This document shows positions 24,803-32,721 of a stretch of 64,000 nt of DNA, piece after piece. Source of the DNA: CAAGNP01 sp964611185 (GTDB lineage: Bacteria; Bacteroidota; Bacteroidia; Bacteroidales; UBA932). Location of the stretch: contig CAZSXE010000004.1 in assembly GCA_964611185.1 (NCBI GenBank), forward strand, positions 1 to 64,000, given 5' to 3'. The notes beneath the pieces were generated by a model. The model searched no databases and was not told the DNA's origin. It saw only the letters and a list, made by a program, of their open reading frames with translations. Both the position numbers and the translations under genes were made by a program. How positions within the stretch are numbered: position 1 is the stretch's first letter; each line of letters opens with the position of its first letter.

Positions 24803-26047
24803 ATGAATTTTGAAATAAGGAATGAGGCTCTCTGGGAGAGCGGCAAAAGAAAAATAGATTGGGTGAAAGGAAATATGCCTTTACTTCGAGAGATTGAAGA
24901 GCAGTTTTCGCGTGATCTCCCATTTAAGGGATTGAAAATTACTCTTTCTATCCACTTGGAGGCTAAAACCGCTTATTTGTGTAAGGTACTTGCCGCAGGA
25001 GGAGCTCAGATGTTTATTACAGGGAGTAATCCTTTATCCACTCAAGATGATGTGGCAGCAGCCCTTGTTCATGACGGATTAAATGTGTATGCCTGGCACG
25101 GATGCACTCCGGAGGAGTATCATCATCATCTTGAAAAGGTAGTGGAGTCAGGACCAAATATTATTATCGATGATGGTGGAGATTTGGTTCATCTGATTCA
25201 TAGCGAATATCCCGAGTTGATTCCGAATGTTATAGGGGGATGCGAAGAGACTACCACCGGAATAATGAGACTCTTGGCTATGAATAAAGAGGGTGCATTG
25301 AGATTTCCGATGATGTTGGTAAATAATGCTCGTTGTAAATATCTTTTTGATAACAGATATGGGACAGGTCAGTCTGTCTGGAATGGTATCAATAGGACAA
25401 CCAATCTTATAGTGGCCGGAAAAAATGTAGTGGTTGCTGGTTATGGATGGTGTGGAAAAGGGGTGGCTATGAGGGCAAAAGGGCTTGGCGCATCTGTTAT
25501 TGTTACTGAAATTGACCCTGTTAAGGCTATTGAGGCTGTCATGGATGGATTTAAAGTGATCTCTATGGAGCAAGCTGCCTCTGTGGGAGATATTTTTGTT
25601 ACCGTTACGGGATGCTGCGATGTAATCGTCAATGACCACTTTATGAAAATGAAAAACGGTGCAATCTGCTGCAATGCAGGTCATTTTGATTGCGAGGTGG
25701 ATGTGGCCGGTATAAAAAAGATAGCTATTGAATGTAAAGATGCTCGTGAAAATATCAAAGGATATCTACTTCCCAGCGGACATTGGATATATATATTAGC
25801 AGAGGGACGCCTTGTCAACCTTGCTTCAGGTGACGGGCATCCCGCTGAAATAATGGATATGAGTTTTGCTATTCAGGCACTTAGCGCCAAGTATCTTGTC
25901 GAAAATCACTCTTCAATTCGGGAGAAAATCGTCGAGATTCCTCATGAAATTGATATCAAAGTGGCGGAAATGAAACTTAAGGATCTTGGTTCCACTTTAA
26001 CCGAGCTGACCGAAAAGCAAAAGAACTATCTTAAAAAAAGTCATTAG
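24803..26047 (+). CDS. ahcY: Adenosylhomocysteinase, archaeal/Thermotoga-type short form
   Basis: This enzyme hydrolyses S-adenosylhomocysteine to adenosine and homocysteine with bound NAD. At 414 residues it belongs to the short form. The NAD-binding glycine motif reads GYGWCGKG (about 213-220) where the common bacterial form has GYGDVGKG. The start of the substrate domain reads SIHLEAKTAYL. It ends in a Lys-rich helix and lacks the usual C-terminal KPDHYRY. The features agree with the Thermotoga/archaeal clade, some members of which prefer S-inosylhomocysteine. Its stop codon overlaps that of the convergent NigD-like gene by four bases. Confidence 0.92.
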   Translation: MNFEIRNEALWESGKRKIDWVKGNMPLLREIEEQFSRDLPFKGLKITLSIHLEAKTAYLCKVLAAGGAQMFITGSNPLSTQDDVAAALVHDGLNVYAWHGCTPEEYHHHLEKVVESGPNIIIDDGGDLVHLIHSEYPELIPNVIGGCEETTTGIMRLLAMNKEGALRFPMMLVNNARCKYLFDNRYGTGQSVWNGINRTTNLIVAGKNVVVAGYGWCGKGVAMRAKGLGASVIVTEIDPVKAIEAVMDGFKVISMEQAASVGDIFVTVTGCCDVIVNDHFMKMKNGAICCNAGHFDCEVDVAGIKKIAIECKDARENIKGYLLPSGHWIYILAEGRLVNLASGDGHPAEIMDMSFAIQALSAKYLVENHSSIREKIVEIPHEIDIKVAEMKLKDLGSTLTELTEKQKNYLKKSH

Positions 26048-26766
26048 TAATTTACTTTGATTGTTTTGAAGGTATCGTCTCCGGTTTTAAACTTTATTTC
26101 TAACCCCTTTATACCTTCAGCTGTCGCTTCTTCATTAAGTGGAATTGACAAATAACCATAAGTTCTAATATCATTGTATGGCTGATTGTTGTTGTTGTGC
26201 TTGAATTCAAGAATATAGTATCCGTCCTTAGTCGTATCCTCATTTAGATTCTGAGCTAAATTAACGATGTGTTTCGATGAACTCATACTTGAGGCAAAGA
26301 ATACAAATTCAATGGTTACAAATCTCTTTGCTTCCTCAATTCCTCCTGAGTACCATATATTTTGGGGTAAAGCTACTGCGTTACCGAGGGTGTCGATCTT
26401 GTCAGTATATACTATGTTTTTGGTGAGAACATTCTCTATTCCTGCTACTTTAATCTGTTTGGTCTCAGGCTGATATGAAGATTTTTCGATAGGTTCAGAT
26501 GTTACTTCTTGGAAATAAAGGAGAACTCTATCGTTGTTTTTGGGTTCATAATTCGGAAAATCGCTGTAATTGGTGGGTACTAATGTCAGAGAGTCGTCTG
26601 AAATGAACAAATAAGATGATTTTTGGGGCTCAAGATTTCCTTTTACAGGGATTACTGTGGCGAAAGTGGCTTTGTAGGTTACATTACTATCTTTGTTGCA
26701 AGATGAAACCAAAATGATACCTAATAAGGCAAATGTTAAAACTGATAAAAATGTTTTTCTTTTCAT
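26044..26766 (-). CDS. NigD-like lipoprotein
   Basis: A 240-residue lipoprotein (lipobox VSSC, Cys23) of the kind found widely in Bacteroidales. The region following KDSNVTYKATFATVIPV looks like the NigD N-terminal OB-like domain (SYLFISDDSLTLVPTN, NNDRVLLYFQEV). The later part (RFVTIEFVFFASS...HIVNLAQN...YYILEFKHN) resembles the C-terminal Ig-like domain. NigD was first seen next to a bacteriocin gene, but the function of the family is not known. It is divergent from the ECF sigma gene across a 132-bp region that holds an 11-bp inverted repeat. Confidence 0.8.
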   Translation of the reverse strand: MKRKTFLSVLTFALLGIILVSSCNKDSNVTYKATFATVIPVKGNLEPQKSSYLFISDDSLTLVPTNYSDFPNYEPKNNDRVLLYFQEVTSEPIEKSSYQPETKQIKVAGIENVLTKNIVYTDKIDTLGNAVALPQNIWYSGGIEEAKRFVTIEFVFFASSMSSSKHIVNLAQNLNEDTTKDGYYILEFKHNNNNQPYNDIRTYGYLSIPLNEEATAEGIKGLEIKFKTGDDTFKTIKVNY

Positions 26767-26817
26767 ATTGTAATATTATTAAAAAATTCTGTTACGAAAT
26801 ATAAATACAATTTTTTT

Positions 26818-26864
26818 AAAATACTGCACGACAAAAAAAATATTTTAATTAAATGCAGTATTTT
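26818..26864. promoter_or_regulatory. 11-bp perfect inverted repeat at the ECF sigma promoter
   Basis: AAAATACTGCA (26818-26828) and TGCAGTATTTT (26854-26864) are exact reverse complements, 25 nt apart. The right arm overlaps the -7 element TATTTTTG at 26859-26866. This geometry suggests an operator for a dimeric regulator acting on the sigma gene and possibly on the divergent NigD-like gene. Confidence 0.55.
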
Positions 26865-26866
26865 TG
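26859..26866 (+). promoter_or_regulatory. -7 element (TATTTTTG) of the ECF sigma gene
   Basis: TATTTTTG lies 32 nt before the ATG at 26899 and lies within the right arm of the inverted repeat. Confidence 0.5.
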
Positions 26867-26898
26867 CATTTCTTTCATTTAGTATATGTAGCGTGAAA

Positions 26899-27429
26899 AT
26901 GGATAAACTGAGGCTATTCGAAAATATATACAGGCAATACTCCGGGCGGATGTTAGCTATATGTATGAGGTATTGCACAGACAAGAGCTTGGCAAAAGAC
27001 CTTATGCATGACGGTTTTATCCATATATATAATTCGCTTGATAGATTTGAAGATAGGGGGGAAGGTTCGATGAGAGCATGGATGGAGAGGGTTATGGTAA
27101 ATCATTGTCTTCAAGATTTGAGAAAAAAAGATGTATTTAAAAACTCAGTGAATATTGATGATTCGATGGAATATGAGATAGGGCAGGATGTGGAGGAGGC
27201 ACTCGTGGAGAGTGTGAAACAAATTCCCCAAGAAGTTTTGCAGCGATTTATTATGGAATTGCCGGTGGGATATAGAACAGTCTTTAATATGTATGTGATG
27301 GAAAATATGTCCCATAAAGAGATAGCTAAGGCCCTTTCTATTAATGAAAAAAGTTCATCTTCCCAGCTTTCAAGGGCGAAAGTGCTTCTTGTTAAAAAAT
27401 TAAATGAATATGAAAGAAATAAAAGATAA
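26899..27429 (+). CDS. ECF sigma-70 factor
   Basis: An alternative sigma factor of about 176 residues. Region 2 (YRQYSGRMLAICMRYCTDKSLAKDLMHDGFIHIYNSLDRF, with a following aromatic patch GSMRAWMERVMVNHCLQDLRK) recognises the -10. Region 4 (ELPVGYRTVFNMYVMENMSHKEIAKALSINEKSSSSQLSRAKVLL) has the helix-turn-helix for the -35. I chose ATG 26899; a GTG six bases earlier is possible. Its last 26 bases overlap the next gene, which codes for a one-pass membrane protein with a barrel-like C-terminus and is the likely signalling partner. Confidence 0.92.
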   Translation: MDKLRLFENIYRQYSGRMLAICMRYCTDKSLAKDLMHDGFIHIYNSLDRFEDRGEGSMRAWMERVMVNHCLQDLRKKDVFKNSVNIDDSMEYEIGQDVEEALVESVKQIPQEVLQRFIMELPVGYRTVFNMYVMENMSHKEIAKALSINEKSSSSQLSRAKVLLVKKLNEYERNKR

Positions 27430-28615
27430 GTTTTATAACGCTTTAAAAGAAAGACTTGATTCTTACTCGGAAGAGGTGGAGAATGATGATTGGCTGGCTC
27501 TTAAAGCTGATATAATGAAAAGGAAAAGGTTGCGTCTCTTTTATTATTCTGCTGCAGCAGTTATAGTAGCTCTTATCGGCCTTACTGCCGGTTTGGCTAT
27601 TGTCGATAAACCTAATTCCATAGGAGTTATTACCCCTCTTGAGCATAGAGCTATTACGATGGCATCTTCTTATACTATTTCTGCTCCCCATTATTATGAA
27701 CTTCAAGATATATATTTAAAAGATAGAGGTCAGAGTGTTTTAAATGACAAATCGGAGGAAGATGATAAAACTGAAAGAATCGATAAAGTGTCTATTGAAT
27801 ATAAAGCTGATAATAAGAGTGTTGACGAGTCAAAAATAAGATCATCCGATAGAAATGATATGATGGATACTAAAGGAGATCTCGTAATCAGTGATTTTCC
27901 TGAAGATGACTATCTTTCTGTAAATGAGAAAGTTACCGTAAAAAAAGTGCAGAAATATGATGTGTCTGTTGTGGGGAATAGCTCGATTTTAGGTGAAAAT
28001 TTTAATACTACACTGTTATATGGCGTTGCTCAAGAGAAGATGATAAGTTATAATACATCCCTCGTCTCTTCTCAGACGATTAAACCCAATAACGATACTG
28101 ATGATAAAGTGCTGAATCTCGATCCGGACTATGAGTATAATTATCAACTACCGGTTTCATTCGGTCTATCTTTCAGAGTAGGAGTAGTAAATAATTTGTT
28201 TTTAGAAACAGGACTTTTCGCGACAAAAATGAAAACGGAAGTTAAAACCGGAGCCAATTCTCTTGCCGGCAATATTGAATTTTGGTATGTAGGTATTCCG
28301 ATAAAGGCATCATGGTCGTTTTTTTCGAGCAGATATTTCGACGCTTATGTGGCCGGAGGAGGAAGTTTGGAAAAATGTGTCTCCATTAATTCATCTCTTG
28401 TGGCTATTAATCAAGTCCCGAAAGATATTCCTCTTCTGTTTTCGCTAAATGCCAATGTGGGTTTTCAGTTCAATATTATCCCTCAGGTATCTCTCTTTTT
28501 CGAACCTGGCATCTCATATTTTTTCGATAAGCGCAATCCTCTCCCTTCAATTAGAAATAATAAACCCTTTAATGTTAATCTTCAGGGCGGCTTAAGATTT
28601 AATTTTAATATTTAA
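27404..28615 (+). CDS. Sigma-factor-linked membrane protein with C-terminal outer-membrane beta-barrel-like domain
   Basis: A 403-residue protein that starts within the ECF sigma gene (overlap 26 bases; a second ATG at 27410). Residues 1-45 are charged, with the W(L)AL...K motif seen in Bacteroidota proteins coupled to ECF sigma factors. Residues 46-66 form one membrane helix, and 70-225 are polar linker. From about 245 the sequence (LPVSFGLSFRVGVVNNLFLETGLFATKM ... VSLFFEPGISYFF ... LQGGLRFNFNI) has the alternating pattern and terminal aromatic-rich strand of a PorT/OmpA-like barrel. The N-terminal part may act as an anti-sigma factor, but no classical ZAS motif is seen. Confidence 0.8.
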   Translation: MNMKEIKDKFYNALKERLDSYSEEVENDDWLALKADIMKRKRLRLFYYSAAAVIVALIGLTAGLAIVDKPNSIGVITPLEHRAITMASSYTISAPHYYELQDIYLKDRGQSVLNDKSEEDDKTERIDKVSIEYKADNKSVDESKIRSSDRNDMMDTKGDLVISDFPEDDYLSVNEKVTVKKVQKYDVSVVGNSSILGENFNTTLLYGVAQEKMISYNTSLVSSQTIKPNNDTDDKVLNLDPDYEYNYQLPVSFGLSFRVGVVNNLFLETGLFATKMKTEVKTGANSLAGNIEFWYVGIPIKASWSFFSSRYFDAYVAGGGSLEKCVSINSSLVAINQVPKDIPLLFSLNANVGFQFNIIPQVSLFFEPGISYFFDKRNPLPSIRNNKPFNVNLQGGLRFNFNI

Positions 28616-28641
28616 AAGGTTATCGATTTTTTAAATATTTT

Positions 28642-28672
28642 TTTGATAACTAAAAAACTTAGTTTATATTTG
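28642..28672 (+). promoter_or_regulatory. Promoter of the blaI-blaR1-like operon
   Basis: TTTG at 28642-28645, 19 nt, then TATATTTG at 28665-28672, a full consensus match 19 nt before the ATG. Confidence 0.65.
28648..28664. promoter_or_regulatory. Candidate BlaI-type operator
   Basis: The perfect inverted repeat AACTAA (28648-28653), 5 nt, TTAGTT (28659-28664) sits between the -33 and -7 boxes. Binding of the BlaI-like dimer there would block RNA polymerase and give autorepression. Confidence 0.5.
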
Positions 28673-28691
28673 TGTATAATTTATTTTAGTT

Positions 28692-29075
28692 ATGAGAAAA
28701 AAATATTTCGGATTATTAACCCCCAAGGAGGAGGAGATTATGAATTTCTTTTGGGAGCACGGTAAATTGTTTGTTAAGGATTTGCTTGATTTGATTCCTG
28801 AGCCGAAGCCTCATTTTAATACCATTTCTACATTTGTAAGAGCTCTTGAGGAGAAAGGTTACTTATCTCATGAAGAGAGCGGTAATTCTTATTGTTATTT
28901 TCCATTGTTGAATAGAGAGCAGTTCCATAATGAATCGCTGAAGGGTGTTATTGGAAAATATTATAATAATTCAATTCTAAGTGCCGTTTCCTCTCTTGTT
29001 GAGGAGGAGGCCATCTCTGTGGAAGATTTGAAAAAATTAATTTATCAAGTGGAAAACGGAAATAAAAAAATTTAA
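28692..29075 (+). CDS. BlaI/MecI/CopY-family transcriptional repressor
   Basis: This 127-residue winged-helix repressor reads LTPKEEEIMNFFWEHGKLFVKDLLDLIPEPKPHFNTISTFVRALEEKGYLSHE, the classic BlaI DNA-binding domain. An acidic dimerisation and cleavage region follows. In the family, the dimer is inactivated by proteolysis when the partner membrane protease senses a signal. Here the partner (BlaR1-like) starts 3 bp downstream. A palindrome in the promoter is the probable operator. No beta-lactamase gene is nearby, so a role in resistance should not be assumed. Confidence 0.94.
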   Translation: MRKKYFGLLTPKEEEIMNFFWEHGKLFVKDLLDLIPEPKPHFNTISTFVRALEEKGYLSHEESGNSYCYFPLLNREQFHNESLKGVIGKYYNNSILSAVSSLVEEEAISVEDLKKLIYQVENGNKKI

Positions 29076-29078
29076 GTT

Positions 29079-30500
29079 ATGGGAGCTTTTTTAGTATATA
29101 CCTTTAAAGTGGCGATTTGTCTTTTGCTGTTTTTTGTTTTTGTTAAATTGGCCTTCGGCAATGATACATTTCATCGCTTTAATCGTGCTGCGTGGCTTTC
29201 AATCATTCCACTTTCGCTGATTATTCCTCTTTTTAATTTCAAGTTTTTGAAGTGGATGGGATGGAAATCTGAATCGATGGAGGCTGTGGAATTGGCGCAA
29301 GCCGAGGAGGTAAGTATCGGATCTATTGCCTCTGGGGGCGATGAAACAAGTATTTCACTGATCGTTTCTATTGCTGTCGCAATATGGCTTCTCGGTGCAA
29401 TTGCCGTAGGCTTAACATTCTTGGTATCTTACTTTAAGATGTTCAGGACTATCCACTCCGGAGGATATAATTCTTCGTATGCGGAGTTGGTGAATAATTG
29501 TAAAGATATAGTTAAATATAGTGGAGATGTTAGATTATCTGTGGTGGAATGTGATATTCCCCCATTTAGCTGGATGAATTATATTGTTATTTCTAAGAAG
29601 GATATAGATGAAGACGGAAGGGAGATTCTTTTGCATGAAATTTCCCATATAAAGGCAAAACATTCGATTGATATGATATTTATCGATCTAATGATTGTGT
29701 TTCAGTGGTTTAATCCTGCCTCTTATCTTATAAAAAGGTCACTGCAGCAAGTTCACGAATATTGTGCTGACGATTCAGTTATCGAAGCAGGCGTGGACGG
29801 GCGAAAGTACCAGTTATTATTAATCAAAAAAGCTGTTGGACAGCGTCTCTATACTATGGCCAACAGCTTTAATCACAGCAAATTAAAAAACAGAATTACT
29901 ATGATGTTAAAAGAAAAATCATCTCGTTGGGGGTATGCAAAATGTCTTTATGCTCTCCCGCTACTACTAATCGCCGCTACGGCATTTGCATCACCCGAAA
30001 TGTCGTCTGCTTTTGAAGACATTTCAAATGTCAAATTTACACAAAATTCTCCTATTAAAGACACAGTCGATAAAAAAAATGGGAATGCGATCGATGAGGT
30101 CGTAGTTGTATCTTATGGAGATAAAAATAATTCTCAAGAGAAAGTTGAAAAAGAGGAGGTCTATCAATATGCTATAATTGAAGAAAAGCCTACTTTTAAT
30201 GGGGGAAATCCAGGTGAATTTTCAAAATGGGTGGCTCAAAATCTTATTTATCCTGACGGTGCGAGAAAGAATAAAACCGCAGGGAGGCTCACTTATCAGT
30301 TTACAATAGGGAAAGATGGTAAACTATCCAATATAAAAGAGATGAGAGCCAATATTACAGGAGATAAATCAAAGGCGCATCTTCTTAAGGAGGAGGCTAT
30401 GAGAGTATTATTGTCATCTCCTGCTTGGACCCCAGGCAAAAAGGATGGGAAAGCGGTAGATGTAGTTATGATTTTCCCTATCATATTCCAAGTAAGATAA
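29079..30500 (+). CDS. BlaR1-like M56 membrane metallopeptidase with C-terminal TonB domain
   Basis: A 473-residue inner-membrane protein. Four hydrophobic segments (about 5-22, 30-48, 88-115 and 285-302) frame a cytosolic M56 peptidase domain with HEISH (His186) and the later acidic EYCADDSVIEAG region. After the last helix comes a periplasmic linker with EVVVVSYG. The end is a TonB C-terminal domain (about 385-473: PTFNGGNPGEFSKWVAQNL, AGRLTYQFTIGKDGKL, SSPAWTPGKKDGK). M56-TonB fusions are common in Bacteroidota. The beta-lactam sensor domain of true BlaR1 is replaced, so the input signal may be linked to outer-membrane contact. Confidence 0.93.
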   Translation: MGAFLVYTFKVAICLLLFFVFVKLAFGNDTFHRFNRAAWLSIIPLSLIIPLFNFKFLKWMGWKSESMEAVELAQAEEVSIGSIASGGDETSISLIVSIAVAIWLLGAIAVGLTFLVSYFKMFRTIHSGGYNSSYAELVNNCKDIVKYSGDVRLSVVECDIPPFSWMNYIVISKKDIDEDGREILLHEISHIKAKHSIDMIFIDLMIVFQWFNPASYLIKRSLQQVHEYCADDSVIEAGVDGRKYQLLLIKKAVGQRLYTMANSFNHSKLKNRITMMLKEKSSRWGYAKCLYALPLLLIAATAFASPEMSSAFEDISNVKFTQNSPIKDTVDKKNGNAIDEVVVVSYGDKNNSQEKVEKEEVYQYAIIEEKPTFNGGNPGEFSKWVAQNLIYPDGARKNKTAGRLTYQFTIGKDGKLSNIKEMRANITGDKSKAHLLKEEAMRVLLSSPAWTPGKKDGKAVDVVMIFPIIFQVR

Positions 30501-30587
30501 AGCTATGAATGGAGGCAGGATTTTATTTATAGCTTTTCTTTTGATTTTATGTGTTGTGAAAAATTTGGAAATCATACAAATATAACT

Positions 30588-30595
30588 TATTTTTG
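30588..30595 (+). promoter_or_regulatory. -7 element (TATTTTTG) of rpsA
   Basis: TATTTTTG lies 66 nt before the start of rpsA. Directly downstream, TCCTTC (30599-30604) and GAAGGA (30612-30617) can form a 6-bp hairpin at the very 5' end of the mRNA. Confidence 0.5.
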
Positions 30596-30661
30596 CGCTC
30601 CTTCTGAAAATGAAGGATTATAAATAATGTTTAACGCCTTGTTGATTAATTAATTACAAAC

Positions 30662-32566
30662 ATGACAAAAGAAAAACAAATCGTGGAGAATGATGATAAT
30701 ATCGATCTCCCAAAAGTAAAAAATGAAGAGGATAAATTAGACTCTTTCGTAGAAGAGGCTCCCGCAATCGAGGATGCTACCAAAAAACGCAAAAGCAATG
30801 CCTCTGTTCCTGTCGATAAATTTGACTGGGATAGTTTTGAAAAAGACTCTGCCTGCGATATTGATAAAAACGCAGTGGAAGAGAGTTACAACCAGACACT
30901 TTCAAAAGTAGTTGAAAACGAAGTAGTAGAGGGTGTGGTTATGGCTCTTAATAAAAGAGAGGTTCTTGTAAATATCGGATACAAGAGCGAAGGAGTTATT
31001 AATATAAATGAATTCCGCTATGACCCAGATATTAAAGTGGGCGATAAAGTGGAAGTATATGTAGAAACAGCTGAAGATAAAAAAGGGCAGCTGATTCTTT
31101 CTCATAGAAAAGCACATTCACTGCACTCTTGGGATATGGTTAATGATGCTTTTGAAAAAGACGAAGTGGTTAAAGGCTATGTTAAATGCCGCACCAAAGG
31201 TGGTATGATTGTCGATGTATTCGGAATCGAGGCGTTTCTTCCCGGTTCTCAAATTGATGTCAAACCGATTCGTGATTACGATGTCTTCGTAAATAAAACT
31301 ATGGATTTCAAAATTGTCAAAATCAATCATGAATTCCGTAATGTAGTCGTATCTCATAAGGCTCTAATTGAAGCTGAAATCGAGGCTCAGAAAGCCGATA
31401 TTATCGGTAAACTTGAAAAAGGTCAGATTCTTGAAGGAACTGTTAAAAATATCACCTCTTATGGCGTATTTGTCGATCTCGGTGGTGTTGACGGGCTTAT
31501 CCATATTACCGACCTTTCATGGGGAAGAATAAATCATCCTGACGAGGTAGTAACTCTTGATCAGAAGATCAATGTAGTTATTCTTGATTTTGATGATACT
31601 AAGAAGCGTATCGCATTGGGCTTAAAACAGCTTACTCCTCATCCTTGGGATGCTTTGAATCCTGATTTGAAAGTTGGTGACAAGGTAAAAGGTAAAGTGG
31701 TAGTTATTGCCGATTACGGCGCATTCATCGAGATTCAGCCTGGTGTTGAAGGTCTTATCCATGTTTCAGAAATGAGCTGGAGTCTTCATTTACGCAGTGC
31801 TCAGGATTTCTTGAAAGTGGGAGATGAAGTAGAAGCAGTTATCCTTACCCTTGATAGAGATGAGAGAAAAATGTCTCTCGGTATCAAACAGCTTAAAGAG
31901 GATCCTTGGACCAATATCCTTGAAAAATATCCTATTAATTCAAAACATACCGCAACTGTTCGCAATTTCACTAATTTCGGTGTATTTGTTGAGCTTGAAG
32001 AGGGTGTTGACGGACTCGTTCATATCAGTGATCTTTCTTGGACAAAGAAGATTAAGCATCCTTCAGAATTTACCTCCATCGGAGATACCCTTGAGGTAGT
32101 AGTTCTTGAGGTCGATCAGGAAAATCGCCGTCTCAGCCTTGGTCACAAACAGCTTGAAGAAAATCCTTGGGATGTGTTTGAAACTGTATTTACCCTCGGT
32201 TCTGTTCACGAAGGGACAATCATTAATTTTATCGATAAAGGTGCTACCGTCGCTCTTCCTTACGGAATTGAAGGATTCTGCTCAATAAAGAATCTTGTTA
32301 AACAGGATGGAACTACTGCTAATGTCGATGAAAAGCTTGATTTCAAAGTGATTGAATTCAATAAATCGAACAAGAAAATAGTCCTTTCTCATACCAAAAC
32401 TTGGGAAGAACCCAAGAAAGAGGAAGTGAAGGAAAAATTATTGGATACCGATAGCACTCAGAAAGCGGTTAAGAAATTGAAAGCCAATTTGGAAAAAACC
32501 ACTTTGGGAGACATTTCTGAACTCGCCGACTTGAAAGATAAGATGGAAAAATCTGCAAAAAAATAA
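30662..32566 (+). CDS. rpsA: 30S ribosomal protein S1
   Basis: S1 helps recruit and unfold mRNA on the small subunit. The 634-residue protein carries six S1/OB repeats at about 85-155, 170-240, 258-328, 343-415, 430-500 and 515-585. Repeats 3-5 are the most canonical (GVFVDLGGVDGLIHITDLSW, GAFIEIQPGVEGLIHVSEMSW, GVFVELEEGVDGLVHISDLSW). The first 80 residues form an acidic, low-complexity extension typical of Bacteroidota. S1 matters especially in this phylum because Shine-Dalgarno sequences are rare. Confidence 0.97.
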   Translation: MTKEKQIVENDDNIDLPKVKNEEDKLDSFVEEAPAIEDATKKRKSNASVPVDKFDWDSFEKDSACDIDKNAVEESYNQTLSKVVENEVVEGVVMALNKREVLVNIGYKSEGVININEFRYDPDIKVGDKVEVYVETAEDKKGQLILSHRKAHSLHSWDMVNDAFEKDEVVKGYVKCRTKGGMIVDVFGIEAFLPGSQIDVKPIRDYDVFVNKTMDFKIVKINHEFRNVVVSHKALIEAEIEAQKADIIGKLEKGQILEGTVKNITSYGVFVDLGGVDGLIHITDLSWGRINHPDEVVTLDQKINVVILDFDDTKKRIALGLKQLTPHPWDALNPDLKVGDKVKGKVVVIADYGAFIEIQPGVEGLIHVSEMSWSLHLRSAQDFLKVGDEVEAVILTLDRDERKMSLGIKQLKEDPWTNILEKYPINSKHTATVRNFTNFGVFVELEEGVDGLVHISDLSWTKKIKHPSEFTSIGDTLEVVVLEVDQENRRLSLGHKQLEENPWDVFETVFTLGSVHEGTIINFIDKGATVALPYGIEGFCSIKNLVKQDGTTANVDEKLDFKVIEFNKSNKKIVLSHTKTWEEPKKEEVKEKLLDTDSTQKAVKKLKANLEKTTLGDISELADLKDKMEKSAKK

Positions 32567-32608
32567 TGGATTTTTCTCTTACTACATCACAAACACGCAG
32601 TAAGTAGA

Positions 32609-32650
32609 TATCAAAGCGCTCTTATGTAATACATACATGGGCGCTTTTTT
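32609..32650 (+). terminator. Intrinsic terminator after rpsA
   Basis: An AGCGCTC arm and a GGGCGCT arm enclose an inner TATGTA/TACATA stem, followed by a T6 run at about 32643-32650. This is the clearest intrinsic terminator I see in the window. Confidence 0.75.
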
Positions 32651-32696
32651 ATTGTCGATATAGGGAAGATATTTTTATATCGAACTGATAAAATAT

Positions 32697-32704
32697 TAAA
32701 TTTG
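32697..32704 (+). promoter_or_regulatory. -7 element (TAAATTTG) of the S41 protease gene
   Basis: TAAATTTG lies 17 nt before the ATG at 32722, downstream of the rpsA terminator. No clear -33 box is seen. Confidence 0.45.
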
Positions 32705-32721
32705 TTTTTTATATCAATTTT

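Noticed and set aside
28692..30500. Beta-lactam resistance locus
   Set aside because: Only the regulator pair is present. No beta-lactamase or penicillin-binding protein is adjacent, and the sensor domain is replaced by TonB.
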